The notes beneath the pieces were generated by a model. That model saw nothing but the letters and a program-made list of their open reading frames with translations, had not been told where the DNA came from and ran no database searches. A stretch of 64,000 nt of DNA from Hemibagrus wyckioides (taxonomy: Eukaryota > Chordata > Actinopteri > Siluriformes > Bagridae). Positions within the stretch are counted from its first letter, which is position 1. Each line of letters opens with the position of its first letter. The stretch covers positions 4,145,392 to 4,209,391 of the forward strand of contig NC_080734.1 in NCBI RefSeq assembly GCF_019097595.1, written 5' to 3'. Position numbers and translations under genes: made by a program. This document shows positions 46,384 through 50,700 of this stretch, piece by piece.

Positions 46384-47173
46384 TCCAGTGTAATCAGTAT
46401 TAGAGGAGTGTGTGAGCTCAGTCCAGCTCTCTCGAAGCTTCTGACCTTTTCTGTCCTGTTGGAGCAGTTTCAGCTCTTAAACTCGCTGCAGGAAATTACA
46501 TTAGGAACTTCTTGCCTTGCGTCAGAAGTGTTCAGATCAATAAAGCTAAAGTGTTCCAGGTCATTCATCTCGGAATAATGAAAAGAATGATTCCTGAAGA
46601 ATTTGAAGCGGAATCCAAACCAGATCCTGAGAACATGCCGAGAAAAACATTTCATTTAAACCACAATAAATGTAGTGATGCACCTTACGGAGTCATGTGA
46701 CCGTGAGCCAAGCCCTTGGACTTCATCTCTGTTTTGAAATGTAACCAGAAATGGATAAAAACTGACCTGTACTTATTCAGTAAGTACGTTCCTGTGGTTC
46801 TGGAGGAAATCTGTAATAAGAATGTAATAAACTGGTTATGTTGTTTCATCAGGCTGTAATGCCACTGATCATTTTTGTGTGAGCATTTGAGTGTATGTGT
46901 GAGAGAGGGTGAGATAGAAAGAAAGAGGGAAAATGTTTGTGAGAGAGAGCGAGTGTGTTTGTGAGGGGGAGAGAGTGTGTGCGAGAGAGAGAGAGATATT
47001 GTATGTTTGTGCGAGTATGTGATAGAGAGACTGTGTGTGTGTACAGTTATTCAGTGTTAAATCTCCTGCTCTCTGTCCTGTAGATGAGCACCATGCCCGG
47101 TCTCCCGACACGCCCCTGTTTCTATGACATTGATCTGGATCCTGTAACTGAGGAGATATCAGGGCTCTTTTAA
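1860..47173 (+). CDS. MTHFD1L: MTHFD1L, C-terminal 12 exons (formate-tetrahydrofolate ligase domain), partial at 5' end
   Basis: The product is a mitochondrial formate-tetrahydrofolate ligase: ATP + formate + THF give 10-formyl-THF, run in the formate-releasing direction in mitochondrial one-carbon metabolism. Exons are 1860-1962, 6434-6510, 7474-7614, 7716-7784, 12681-12792, 31949-32088, 32421-32462, 35055-35155, 35646-35826, 36840-36947, 37033-37185 and 47084-47173. They join in frame (1317 nt, 438 aa plus stop) and every internal boundary is GT-AG. The segment runs from [10 protein letters not shown] to EEISGLF and aligns without gaps, from memory, with vertebrate FTHFS C-termini. It contains the FTHFS signature [12 protein letters not shown] and the [12 protein letters not shown] motif near the end. 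The ATP-binding loop, the first FTHFS signature and the targeting peptide lie upstream. I prefer MTHFD1L over cytosolic MTHFD1 because residues such as [10 protein letters not shown] and [15 protein letters not shown] are MTHFD1L-like, and because an AKAP12-like exon follows. Confidence 0.95.
3179..3530. repeat. GT-rich cryptic repeat with tctgggcct units
   Basis: (TG)n stretches are interleaved with TCTGGGCCT every 35 bp or so. The segment 3350-3460 has four near-identical units (gtgtgtttctgggcctctgt with gtggggg). This creates overlapping open frames on both strands that are compositional. Confidence 0.8.
4074..4260. repeat. Dispersed fish repeat fragment ('gaggaagaaaccttgag' family)
   Basis: taatgagcaagtg followed by catgaggaagaaaccttgag and gggaacc matches a common fish interspersed repeat known to me. 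A better-preserved copy is at 42045-42330 in this window. Its boundaries here are uncertain. Confidence 0.55.
5478..5635. repeat. Possible DNA-transposon remnant (terminal 'tgccgaggtttcactgta')
   Basis: The segment is A/T-rich with repeated atgccga strings and ends in tatgccgaggtttcactgta. This resembles the terminal sequence (inverted: acagtgaaacctcgg) of Tigger/pogo-like elements. No matching opposite terminus was found, so the call is tentative. Confidence 0.3.
5863..5892. repeat. (CA)15 microsatellite
   Basis: This is a perfect CA dinucleotide run inside intron A-B. Confidence 0.95.
6434..6510 (+). CDS. MTHFD1L: MTHFD1L exon B ([15 protein letters not shown]...)
   Basis: The acceptor is cttgtttccacag and the donor is CAG followed by gtacgt. 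With the carried-over G it encodes 26 residues, [20 protein letters not shown] then HSRQ. This matches the conserved [15 protein letters not shown] block of eukaryotic FTHFS. It ends in phase 0. Confidence 0.95.
6590..6723. repeat. (CTGT)n / (CT)n microsatellite
   Basis: Repeats of tctgtctgtttctctgtctg and cagtctctcggtttctctgt end in (TC)n. Two copies of a 'cagtctctcggtttctgt' motif show local duplication. Confidence 0.85.
7145..7270. repeat. CT-rich tract adjoining the SINE
   Basis: This is a (CT)n and CCCTC-rich pyrimidine tract about 125 bp long, directly abutting the SINE tail at 7271. Confidence 0.9.
7271..7428 (+). mobile_element. tRNA-derived SINE, 5'-truncated
   Basis: The B-box-like string gtttgaatccc is followed by the conserved fish SINE body: caccaagctaccactgctgg, gagcaaggcccttaaccctc and, near the 3' end, a form of 'cactctggttaaggacgtct'. 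The A box is absent, so this copy is truncated at its 5' end. The orientation is the same as the gene. Confidence 0.75.
7474..7614 (+). CDS. MTHFD1L: MTHFD1L exon C ([20 protein letters not shown]...)
   Basis: There are 47 whole codons between a tgttatgtctcag acceptor and a CTG|gtatgt donor. The stretch [17 protein letters not shown] with [11 protein letters not shown] is a hallmark of FTHFS, and GQPVTADDL favours the mitochondrial paralogue. A (GT)n tract sits immediately upstream of the acceptor, so the usual polypyrimidine tract is short. Confidence 0.96.
7716..7784 (+). CDS. MTHFD1L: MTHFD1L exon D ([20 protein letters not shown]...)
   Basis: This 23-codon exon lies 101 bp after exon C. 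The acceptor is ttttcctgctgcag. The donor GAG|gtttga is weak, departing from GTRAGT at +3 to +6. The residues match the family block [23 protein letters not shown]. Confidence 0.94.
7841..8087 (+). repeat. Two-copy direct repeat, 157-bp offset
   Basis: Copies at 7841-7930 and 7998-8087 share gtatgacctgta, then ttttgaaggaaaacctgata, gtctcacgg and gaagtta-acgagcga with only scattered differences. The gap between them carries gggagagaaagc twice plus a (CT)n run. Confidence 0.85.
8440..9240. repeat. AT-rich block with recurring 'catgccccgcccccttgttg' motif
   Basis: About eight times a short GC motif (variants of atgccccgcccccttgttga) is followed by A/T-rich spacer with taaatgaatatg. The segment 8925-9055 is co-linear with 11346-11495. 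Simple-sequence runs (taaa, ttaa) fill the rest. Confidence 0.75.
9470..9850. repeat. GT microsatellites with 'acatgttgatggtgatgaac' repeats
   Basis: (GT)n runs alternate with direct copies of acatgYtgatggtgatgaac (9737 and 9784). A second motif, ctcgtctccatcttcctgtt, is present at 9680 and again at 9901. Related copies recur at 10381 (inverted) and 10566 (direct). Confidence 0.85.
10360..10625. repeat. Inverted and direct copies of the GT-flanked motif
   Basis: At 10375-10410 the string cactctgttcatcaccatca, followed by acatgtaacacaca, is the reverse complement of the motif at 9735-9800. At 10565 a direct copy (gcatgttgatggtgatgaac) follows (GT)n. Together with 9735 these can form a stem of about 45 bp with an open loop of several hundred bases. 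Confidence 0.75.
11070..11510. repeat. AT-rich block, second copy of 8440-9240
   Basis: The shared order is: catgctccacccccttctca, a taaatgaatatg spacer, gg-ttgaatgaatga, then tggagaagtcccagtcatac, gtgg-acctggatttaaaaca and ataggaaaagccccagtcct. The same order appears in the upstream block, in direct orientation. Confidence 0.7.
11989..12196. repeat. Duplicated about 210-bp segment, copy 1 (pair at 19717-19938)
   Basis: The segment begins ttttaattggttgtttcatg, includes ggttcacgacccagggg and an A-run followed by atccaagatggc, and ends gaggatttattt. The same elements in the same order occur at 19717-19938. The AAGATGGC string resembles a YY1 core. Confidence 0.85.
12186..12550. repeat. AT-rich tandem repeat (tattctagttttacattttt)
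   Basis: Five or six diverged units contain tattctagttttacatttt plus tttaaattatttcttat. The region is almost free of G and C. Confidence 0.7.
12681..12792 (+). CDS. MTHFD1L: MTHFD1L exon E ([20 protein letters not shown]...)
   Basis: The acceptor is tgtgtttcag and the donor is GTGG|gtgagg. It encodes 37 codons plus one base: the near-invariant [18 protein letters not shown] segment followed by [12 protein letters not shown]. The split Val codon is completed 19 kb downstream by exon F. This exon borders the minisatellite-bearing intron. Confidence 0.96.
13490..19585 (+). repeat. G-rich 30-bp minisatellite, block 1 (about 6.1 kb)
   Basis: The unit is 30 bp: ggtgagtgtataggggtgga followed by a G-rich tgggggtgta. 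Variants replace gtgtag with gtggag, gggg with ggtg, or gtaggtg with gtaagtg. Units with gtgtag dominate on the left and gtggag on the right (from about 17380). Longer-range repeats are visible: the string gtgtgtaagtgagtggatgg recurs at 15793 and 16625 (832 bp apart) with matching flanks. The 30-bp period gives open frames with a decapeptide period ([10 protein letters not shown]) on the + strand, such as 13507-14676; these are artefacts of periodicity. Confidence 0.97.
19586..20755 (+). other. Non-minisatellite interruption between the two blocks
   Basis: About 1.17 kb of ordinary AT-rich intron sequence, including the second copy of the 11989 segment, a run of 13 G (20245-20257) and tttattt-rich strings. 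No coding potential was seen. From about 20665 the sequence shades into very diverged minisatellite-like DNA (ggatggagggatttgtaggc). Confidence 0.8.
19717..19938. repeat. Duplicated about 210-bp segment, copy 2 (pair at 11989-12196)
   Basis: It shares ttttaattggttgtttcatg, ggttcacgacccagtgg, aatccaagatggc and gtgaggatttattt in order with 11989-12196, with about a fifth of positions different by eye. It may be a dispersed repeat family or an intron duplication. Confidence 0.85.
20756..30470 (+). repeat. G-rich minisatellite, block 2 (about 9.7 kb)
   Basis: The core is the same as in block 1, with many length variants (ggtgtgtggatggatgtgga, ggggggtgga), so the register shifts often. There is a higher-order repeat: tataagtg at 21104 and 22093, and ggggtgaatgggggtgtagg at 21482 and 22471, are both 989 bp apart with long identical flanks. 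A different sub-pattern, gtggaggtgggtgtggaggt, dominates 28700-30300. The left edge is diverged and the right edge is abrupt (tgtag then aaaagatgg). Minus-strand open frames of over 1000 codons (20640-24096) are His/Pro/Thr/Ser-rich artefacts. Confidence 0.97.
30655..30816. repeat. (CA)17 and (GT)19 facing microsatellites
   Basis: (CA)n at 30655-30688 and (GT)n at 30779-30816 are separated by 90 bp of unique sequence. They are reverse complements and could form a hairpin. Confidence 0.95.
30957..31118. repeat. (ACACATATAC)-type microsatellite
   Basis: (AC)n leads into units of acacatacacagacatatac repeated several times. Confidence 0.95.
31245..31280. repeat. (CA)n microsatellite
   Basis: This is a near-perfect CA run in the intron E-F tail. 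Confidence 0.95.
31545..31948 (+). repeat. Long CT/CA tract leading into the exon F acceptor
   Basis: About 400 bp of almost pure pyrimidine interrupted by CA steps (ctcactccctctcacacact units) runs up to ctgtctctctcag. It serves as, or extends, the polypyrimidine tract of exon F. Open frames through it that continue into the exon are not real. Confidence 0.9.
31949..32088 (+). CDS. MTHFD1L: MTHFD1L exon F ([20 protein letters not shown]...)
   Basis: The acceptor is ctgtctctctcag, at the end of about 380 bp of CT/CA-rich DNA. The donor is AAT|gtaaga. It encodes [19 protein letters not shown] and the FTHFS signature [12 protein letters not shown], then GPN. With the base carried from exon E it gives 47 codons. 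Confidence 0.96.
32421..32462 (+). CDS. MTHFD1L: MTHFD1L exon G ([14 protein letters not shown])
   Basis: This is a 14-codon microexon-sized exon with acceptor cttttttccacag and donor GAG|gtaaac. It matches the family's VTAGVPLKKEYTEE block. At 42 bp it is a multiple of three, so skipping it would keep the frame. Confidence 0.93.
32740..33130. repeat. A-rich (gaaataaaatgaaataaa)n low-complexity tract
   Basis: Diverged tandem units around agaaataaaatgaaataaat are spread over 390 bp. G and C are nearly absent. Confidence 0.85.
33590..34010. repeat. Degenerate repeat rich in 'gaggaacc' / 'ggttcc' strings
   Basis: Recurrent accagaggaacc, tactgagga and gctcggttcc strings suggest an old fish DNA-transposon derivative. 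No clean termini were found. Confidence 0.35.
34130..34500. other. Unique, GC-balanced intronic segment
   Basis: This segment lacks the simple repeats that fill the rest of the intron. It has CpGs and strings such as gagccgtaatggccgagaga and ctgagcaaataactggagtg. It could be a conserved non-coding element or unique intron; no function is claimed. Confidence 0.3.
35055..35155 (+). CDS. MTHFD1L: MTHFD1L exon H ([20 protein letters not shown]...)
   Basis: The acceptor is ttcttgttcag and the donor is TTCAG|gtaagg. It encodes 33 codons plus two bases, including [13 protein letters not shown], the conserved core strand of the nucleotide-binding fold. The Arg codon is split with exon I. Confidence 0.95.
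35646..35826 (+). CDS. MTHFD1L: MTHFD1L exon I ([20 protein letters not shown]...)
   Basis: The acceptor is tttttctaaag and the donor is CTTCAG|gtgaag. It is 181 bp, giving 61 codons with the carried bases. It includes [20 protein letters not shown]. The Trp in the HW-GG-G motif corresponds to a substrate-pocket Trp described in bacterial FTHFS. The exon is markedly GC-rich (runs of gcgg and gggg). Confidence 0.94.
36228..36480. other. Candidate conserved non-coding element in intron I-J
   Basis: About 250 bp without simple repeats, carrying homeodomain-like TGTAATTACC and several ATTA/TTAA strings (gctattaaatcagctccatt). It resembles regulatory intronic DNA in texture only; no conservation data are available here. 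Confidence 0.3.
36840..36947 (+). CDS. MTHFD1L: MTHFD1L exon J ([20 protein letters not shown]...)
   Basis: The exon has 36 codons in phase 0, with acceptor cccctctcag and donor CAG|gtgaga. [20 protein letters not shown] matches the FTHFS family block before the C-terminal subdomain. It is followed by an 85-bp intron. Confidence 0.95.
37033..37185 (+). CDS. MTHFD1L: MTHFD1L exon K ([20 protein letters not shown]...)
   Basis: The exon has 51 codons with acceptor ctcattcag and donor ACG|gtgagt. It encodes [31 protein letters not shown] and [11 protein letters not shown], all diagnostic of the FTHFS C-terminal region. It is followed by a 9.9-kb intron. Confidence 0.96.
37440..37985 (-). mobile_element. 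Tc1/mariner-like element, internally deleted, copy 1 of family A
   Basis: Terminal inverted repeats are CACTATATTGCCAAAAGT at 37443 and, inverted, an imperfect copy at 37950-37985. On the minus strand the remnant encodes the C-terminal part of a DDE transposase ([19 protein letters not shown] at about 37652-37720, then [24 protein letters not shown]). The N-terminal half is missing and the reading frame is broken. It cannot encode active transposase. A sister copy is at 59584-60106. Confidence 0.85.
38112..39722. mobile_element. 1.6-kb element with about 110-bp inverted ends
   Basis: The left end has CAAAAGTATTGGCACCCTTC, then gctgcagagagc, gtgatttga and cggaggtgaatattattgg. The reverse complement of 39605-39720 gives the same string order with few differences. 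The inside (38225-39600) has no transposase-like frame and contains (CA)n, (GT)n and unique sequence. This fits a non-autonomous DNA transposon of Tc1-like terminus type. Alternatively, two solo inverted copies of a smaller repeat could flank the interval. Confidence 0.65.
39793..40390. repeat. GT-rich simple sequence (39793-39816; 40005-40390)
   Basis: (GT)n is mixed with gagaga and 'gtgtgtgagaatgaaatggt' units. The same vocabulary builds the 110-bp array at 42480-43520. A short (GA)n lies at 39926-39943. Confidence 0.85.
40388..40496 (+). repeat. Duplicated about 100-bp cassette, copy 1 (pair at 43521-43612)
   Basis: The string order is agcatggcc, tttatgcgggtgttgtggtc, atgtc, aggagaacaatgagtgacgt and c-acttccacgcagctttat. 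It is shared with 43521-43612, which lacks about 25 bp in the middle. Both copies directly follow GT/GA-rich DNA. Confidence 0.85.
41260..41858. repeat. (TATC)n / (TCTG)n microsatellite, about 600 bp
   Basis: This is almost pure tetranucleotide repeat ctat, with ctgt variants at the left and periodic ttgtatctc interruptions (41545, 41629, 41682, 41747, 41832). The Tyr/Leu/Ser/Ile frames across it are artefacts. Confidence 0.97.
42045..42330. repeat. Dispersed fish repeat ('gaggaagaaaccttgagagg' family)
   Basis: caaagcagctttacag, cctaatgagaggtctgaggt, gaggaagaaaccttgagagg and aaccaggctcagaagggaac are in the order known for a common otophysan interspersed repeat. A fragment of the same family is at 4074. 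Confidence 0.65.
42480..43520. repeat. GT-rich tandem array with 110-bp units
   Basis: The marker gggattaaaatgatgtgtgt occurs at 42667, 42769, 42879, 42989 and 43099, so the last three intervals are 110 bp. Each unit also has ttgattgtgtgtatgtgaga, atgaagtggtgtg and gatggggtgtgcatgtgtgt. Outer units are diverged. Minus-strand Thr/His-rich frames are artefacts. Confidence 0.92.
43521..43612 (+). repeat. Duplicated about 100-bp cassette, copy 2
   Basis: See the matching string order at 40388-40496. This copy is shorter by a 25-bp gap after gtggtcatgtc and is likewise preceded by (GT)n(GA)n DNA. Confidence 0.85.
44385..44503. repeat. (CATT/CTCA)n tetranucleotide-like tract
   Basis: Repeats of cactcactcattcattcact and related strings abut the Tc1-like element that starts at 44503. 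Confidence 0.8.
44503..45027 (-). mobile_element. Tc1-like element, internally deleted, copy 1 of family B
   Basis: Read on the minus strand it begins at the terminus atatacactgatcagccata, followed by acattatgaccac. It encodes a transposase N-terminal helix-turn-helix region ([20 protein letters not shown], then [18 protein letters not shown]). A deletion removes the catalytic domain and fuses to the far end (cctaatattgtgttggtcc). The element is inactive. Copy 2 at 54252 shares the same internal junction. Confidence 0.85.
45856..46190. mobile_element. hAT-like element remnant
   Basis: It starts with CAGGGGTCCCCAACC and ggtaccggtaccaggccatg, typical of the terminus of a vertebrate hAT family. 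It continues with diverged sequence (gaccgagtcgcagacacccg) that I judge part of the same element. The far end is not defined. Confidence 0.5.
46339..46382. repeat. (CT)n(GT)n microsatellite
   Basis: A run of ctctct about 30 bp long is followed by tgtgtgtgt. Confidence 0.9.
47084..47173 (+). CDS. MTHFD1L: MTHFD1L terminal coding exon L, with stop
   Basis: The acceptor is ctctgtcctgtag. The exon encodes [19 protein letters not shown] then [10 protein letters not shown] and TAA at 47171-47173. The first Met is an internal codon, not a start. The end matches the invariant C-terminus of eukaryotic FTHFS proteins (...GLF). Confidence 0.96.
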   Translation: MSTMPGLPTRPCFYDIDLDPVTEEISGLF

Positions 47174-47680
47174 CCGCCCCCTCCAACGCCCCCCACCCAC
47201 CCACACACAGGTAAGATCTTCAGGAAACACTACAGAAATATTGTTGTTTAATTTATTTACTCAGCGTCTCTCCTCATGTCTCAGGTTCATGCTGCTGGTT
47301 CCAGAGACCTGGAGAAGACGCACCCTGCCTCTAGGACCAAACGCTCCTTCAGCTGCAGCTGATCATCGTCCATCATGTCATTATACAAACTCCACTTTCT
47401 TCCTTTCACACTTCACTCCACTTTATTTTGTCCAGGTCTATCATTTTATCAGATTTTATCATGTTTTAATGCCACTGATTACAGGTTTGAGTTAGAGAGA
47501 GATTCAGACAGGGAAAACTCAGCAGTTCTTTATTTCAGAAGCTAAATTCATCTGGAGTTCAGATTTCTCCCTCAAAAAAAAAAAAACCTTATTTACCAGG
47601 TTTTGTGTTTGAGGTCCTGTTTACAGCGCTGGACAAACTGTATGGCTTTATGAAAAATAAACTTCCTGTCTGAATTTAAT
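47174..47680 (+). other. MTHFD1L: MTHFD1L 3' UTR, possibly with a 74-bp intron (47211-47284)
   Basis: The stop is followed by a C-rich stretch and then CACAG|GTAAGA at 47211. A good acceptor (cctcatgtctcag) ends at 47284. If this intron is used, the stop lies only 37 nt upstream of the junction, below the usual distance for nonsense-mediated decay. The UTR continues to the polyadenylation signal at 47656. The intron is inferred from splice-site strings only. Confidence 0.55.
47656..47661 (+). terminator. MTHFD1L: Polyadenylation signal AATAAA of MTHFD1L
   Basis: A canonical AATAAA (tgaaaaataaacttcc) lies 483 bp after the stop codon. It is followed by T-rich and GT-containing sequence (ggttttgattggttacagg, then a T run) suitable as a downstream element. 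No closer AATAAA was seen between the stop and this site. Confidence 0.7.
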
Positions 47681-47763
47681 CTAAACTGGTTTTGATTGGT
47701 TACAGGTATTTTTTTTTTACATTTATTTATTTATAATTCTGATATACACTGTACACTTCTAAT

Positions 47764-50700
47764 ACTGCTGTCATTAAGTCACTGTGGTCATCATTATATC
47801 TCTCCGGTCATCTTTCCACAGTTCTCATCACTGTAGTCTTCATTACGTCACTGCAGTCATCATTATCTCACTACAGTGTTGATAACATCATTATCTCACT
47901 GCAGTCTTGATAACATCATTACGTCACTGCAGTCATCATCTCACTGCAGTCTTGATAACATCATTATCTCACTGCAGTCTTGATAACATCATTACGTCAC
48001 TGCAGTCATTATCTCACTGCAGTCTTGATAACATCATCTCACTGCAGTCTTGATAACATCATTACGTCACTGCAGTCGTCATTCTCACTGCAGTCTTGAT
48101 AACATCATCTCACTGCAGTCTTAACATCATTATCTCACTGCAGTCTTGATATCATCTCACTGCAGTCTTGATAACATCATTATCTCACTGCAGTCTTGAT
48201 AACGTCATTACGTCACTGCAGTCATCATTCTCACTGCAGTCTTGATAACATCATCTCACTGCAGTCTTGATAACATCATTATCTCACTGCAGTCTCGATA
48301 ACGTCATTACGTCAGTGCAGTCGTCATTATCTCACTGCAGTCTTGATAACATCATTATCTCACTGCAGTCATCTCACTGCAGTCTTGATAACATCTCACT
48401 GCAGTCATCTCACTGCAGTCTCGATAATGTCATTACGTCACTGCAGCCATCTCACTGTAGTCTTGATAACATCATCTCACTGCAGTCATCATTATCTCAC
48501 TGCAGTCTCGATAACGTCATTACGTCACTGCAGCCATCTCACTGTAGTCTTGATATCATCTCACTGCAGTCATCATTCTCACTGCAGTCTCGATAACGTC
48601 ATTACGTCACTGCAGTCATCATTATCTCACTGCATAACGTCATTACGTCACTGCAGTCATTATCTCACTGCAGTCTTGATAACATTACGTCACTGCAGTC
48701 ATCATTCTCACTGCAGTCATTATCTCACTGCAGTCTTGATAACATCATTGTCACTGCAGTCATCATTATCTCACTGCAGTCATCATCTCACTGCAGTCTC
48801 GATAACATCATCTCATTGCAGTCATCATCTCACTGCAGTCTTGATAACATCATTGTCACTGCAGTCATCATTATCTCACTGCAGTCATCATCTCACTGCA
48901 GTCTCGATAACATCATCTCATTGCAGTCATCATCTCACTGCAGTCTCGATAACATTGCAGTGACGTAATGACGTTATCGAGACTGCAGTGAGATGACTGC
49001 AATGAGATAATGACTGCAGTGAGATGATATCAAGACTGCAGTGAGATGACTGCAGTGAGATAATGTTATCGAGACTGCAGTGAGATAATGATGACTGCAG
49101 TGAGATAATGATGACTGCAGTGAGATAATGTTATCGAGACTGCAGTGAGATAATGATGACTGCAGTGAGATAATGATGACTGCAGTGAGATAATGTTATC
49201 AAGACTGCAGTAAGATAATGACTGCAGTGACGTAATGACGTTATCAAGACTGCAGTGAGATAATGATGACTGCAGTGAGATAATGATGACTGCAGTGAGA
49301 TGATAATGACTGCAGTGAGATAATGATGACTGCAGTGAGATAATGATGTTATCAAGACTGCAGTGAGATATCAAGACTGCAGTGAGATGATGTTATCGAG
49401 ACTGCAGTGAGATAATGACTGCAGTGAGATAATGATGACTGCAGTGAGATAATGATGTTATCAAGACTACAGTGAGATAATGTTATCGAGACTGCAGTGA
49501 GAATGATGACTGCAGTGAGATAATGATGACTGCAGTGACGTAATGACGTTATCGAGACTGCAGTGAGTTGACTGCAGTCATCAATATCTCACTGCAGTCA
49601 TCATTCTCACTGCAGTCTCGATAACATCATTATCTCACTGCAGTCTTGATAACATCATCTCACTGCAGTCATTATCTCACTGCAGTCTTGATATCATCTC
49701 ACTGCAGTCTCGATAACATCTCACTGCAGTCTCGATAACATCATCTCACTGCAGTCTCGATAACATCATTACATCACTGCAGTCATCATCTCACTGCAGT
49801 CTTGATATCATCTCACTGCAGTCTTGATAACATCTCACTGCAGTCATCATTCTCACTGCAGTCTTGATAACATCTCACTGCAGTCATCATTCTCACTGCA
49901 GTCTTGATAACATCTCACTGCAGTCATCATTATCTCACTGCAGTCTTGATAACATCATTACATCTCACTGCAGTCTTGATAACATCTCACTGCAGTCGTT
50001 ATCTCACTGCAGTCATCATTATCTCACTGCAGTCTCGATAACATCATTATCTCACTGCAGTAATCATTATCTCACTGCAGTCTCAATAACATCATCTCAC
50101 TGCAGTAATCATTATCTTACTGCAGTCTTGATAACATCATCTCACTGCAGTCTCGATAACGTCATCTCACTGCAGTCATCTCACTGCAGTCTCGATAACG
50201 TCATTACGTCACTGCAGTCATCATCTCACTGCAGTCTTGATAACATCATTATCTCACTGCAGTCTTGATAACATCATCTCACTGCAGTCTTGATAACATC
50301 ATTATCTCACTGCAGTCTTGATAACATCATTACGTCACTGCAGTCATCATTCTCACTGCAGTCTTGATAACGTCATTACGTCACTGCAGTCATCATTCTC
50401 ACTGCAGTCTTGATAACATCATTATCTCACTGCAGTCTTGATAACATCATTATCTCACTGCAGTCTTGATAACATCATTATCTCACTGCAGTCTTGATAA
50501 CATCATTATCTCACTGCAGTCTTGATAACGTCATTACGTCACTGCAGTCATTATCTCACTGCAGTCTCGATAACGTCATTACGTCACTGCAGTCATCATT
50601 CTCACTGCAGTCTTGATAACATCATTATCTCACTGCAGTCTTGATAACATCATTATCTCACTGCAGTCTTGATATCATTATCTCACTGCAGTCTTGATAA

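Larger units (their letters stand above)
37186..47083 (+). other. MTHFD1L intron K-L (9.9 kb)
   Basis: The donor gtgagt and the acceptor gtcctgtag bracket a repeat-dense intron: two Tc1-like remnants, one long-inverted-end element, an hAT-like end, GT-rich tandem units and a (TATC)n tract. The stretches 40560-41200 (AT-rich), 43620-44380 and 45030-45850 show no genes; 46200-47040 has only a short (CT)n and GA-rich runs. Confidence 0.75.

Noticed and set aside
1860..47173. Cytosolic trifunctional MTHFD1 instead of MTHFD1L
   Set aside because: Several residues and the AKAP12 neighbour favour MTHFD1L. The N-terminal dehydrogenase region that would settle it is outside the window, so a small doubt remains.
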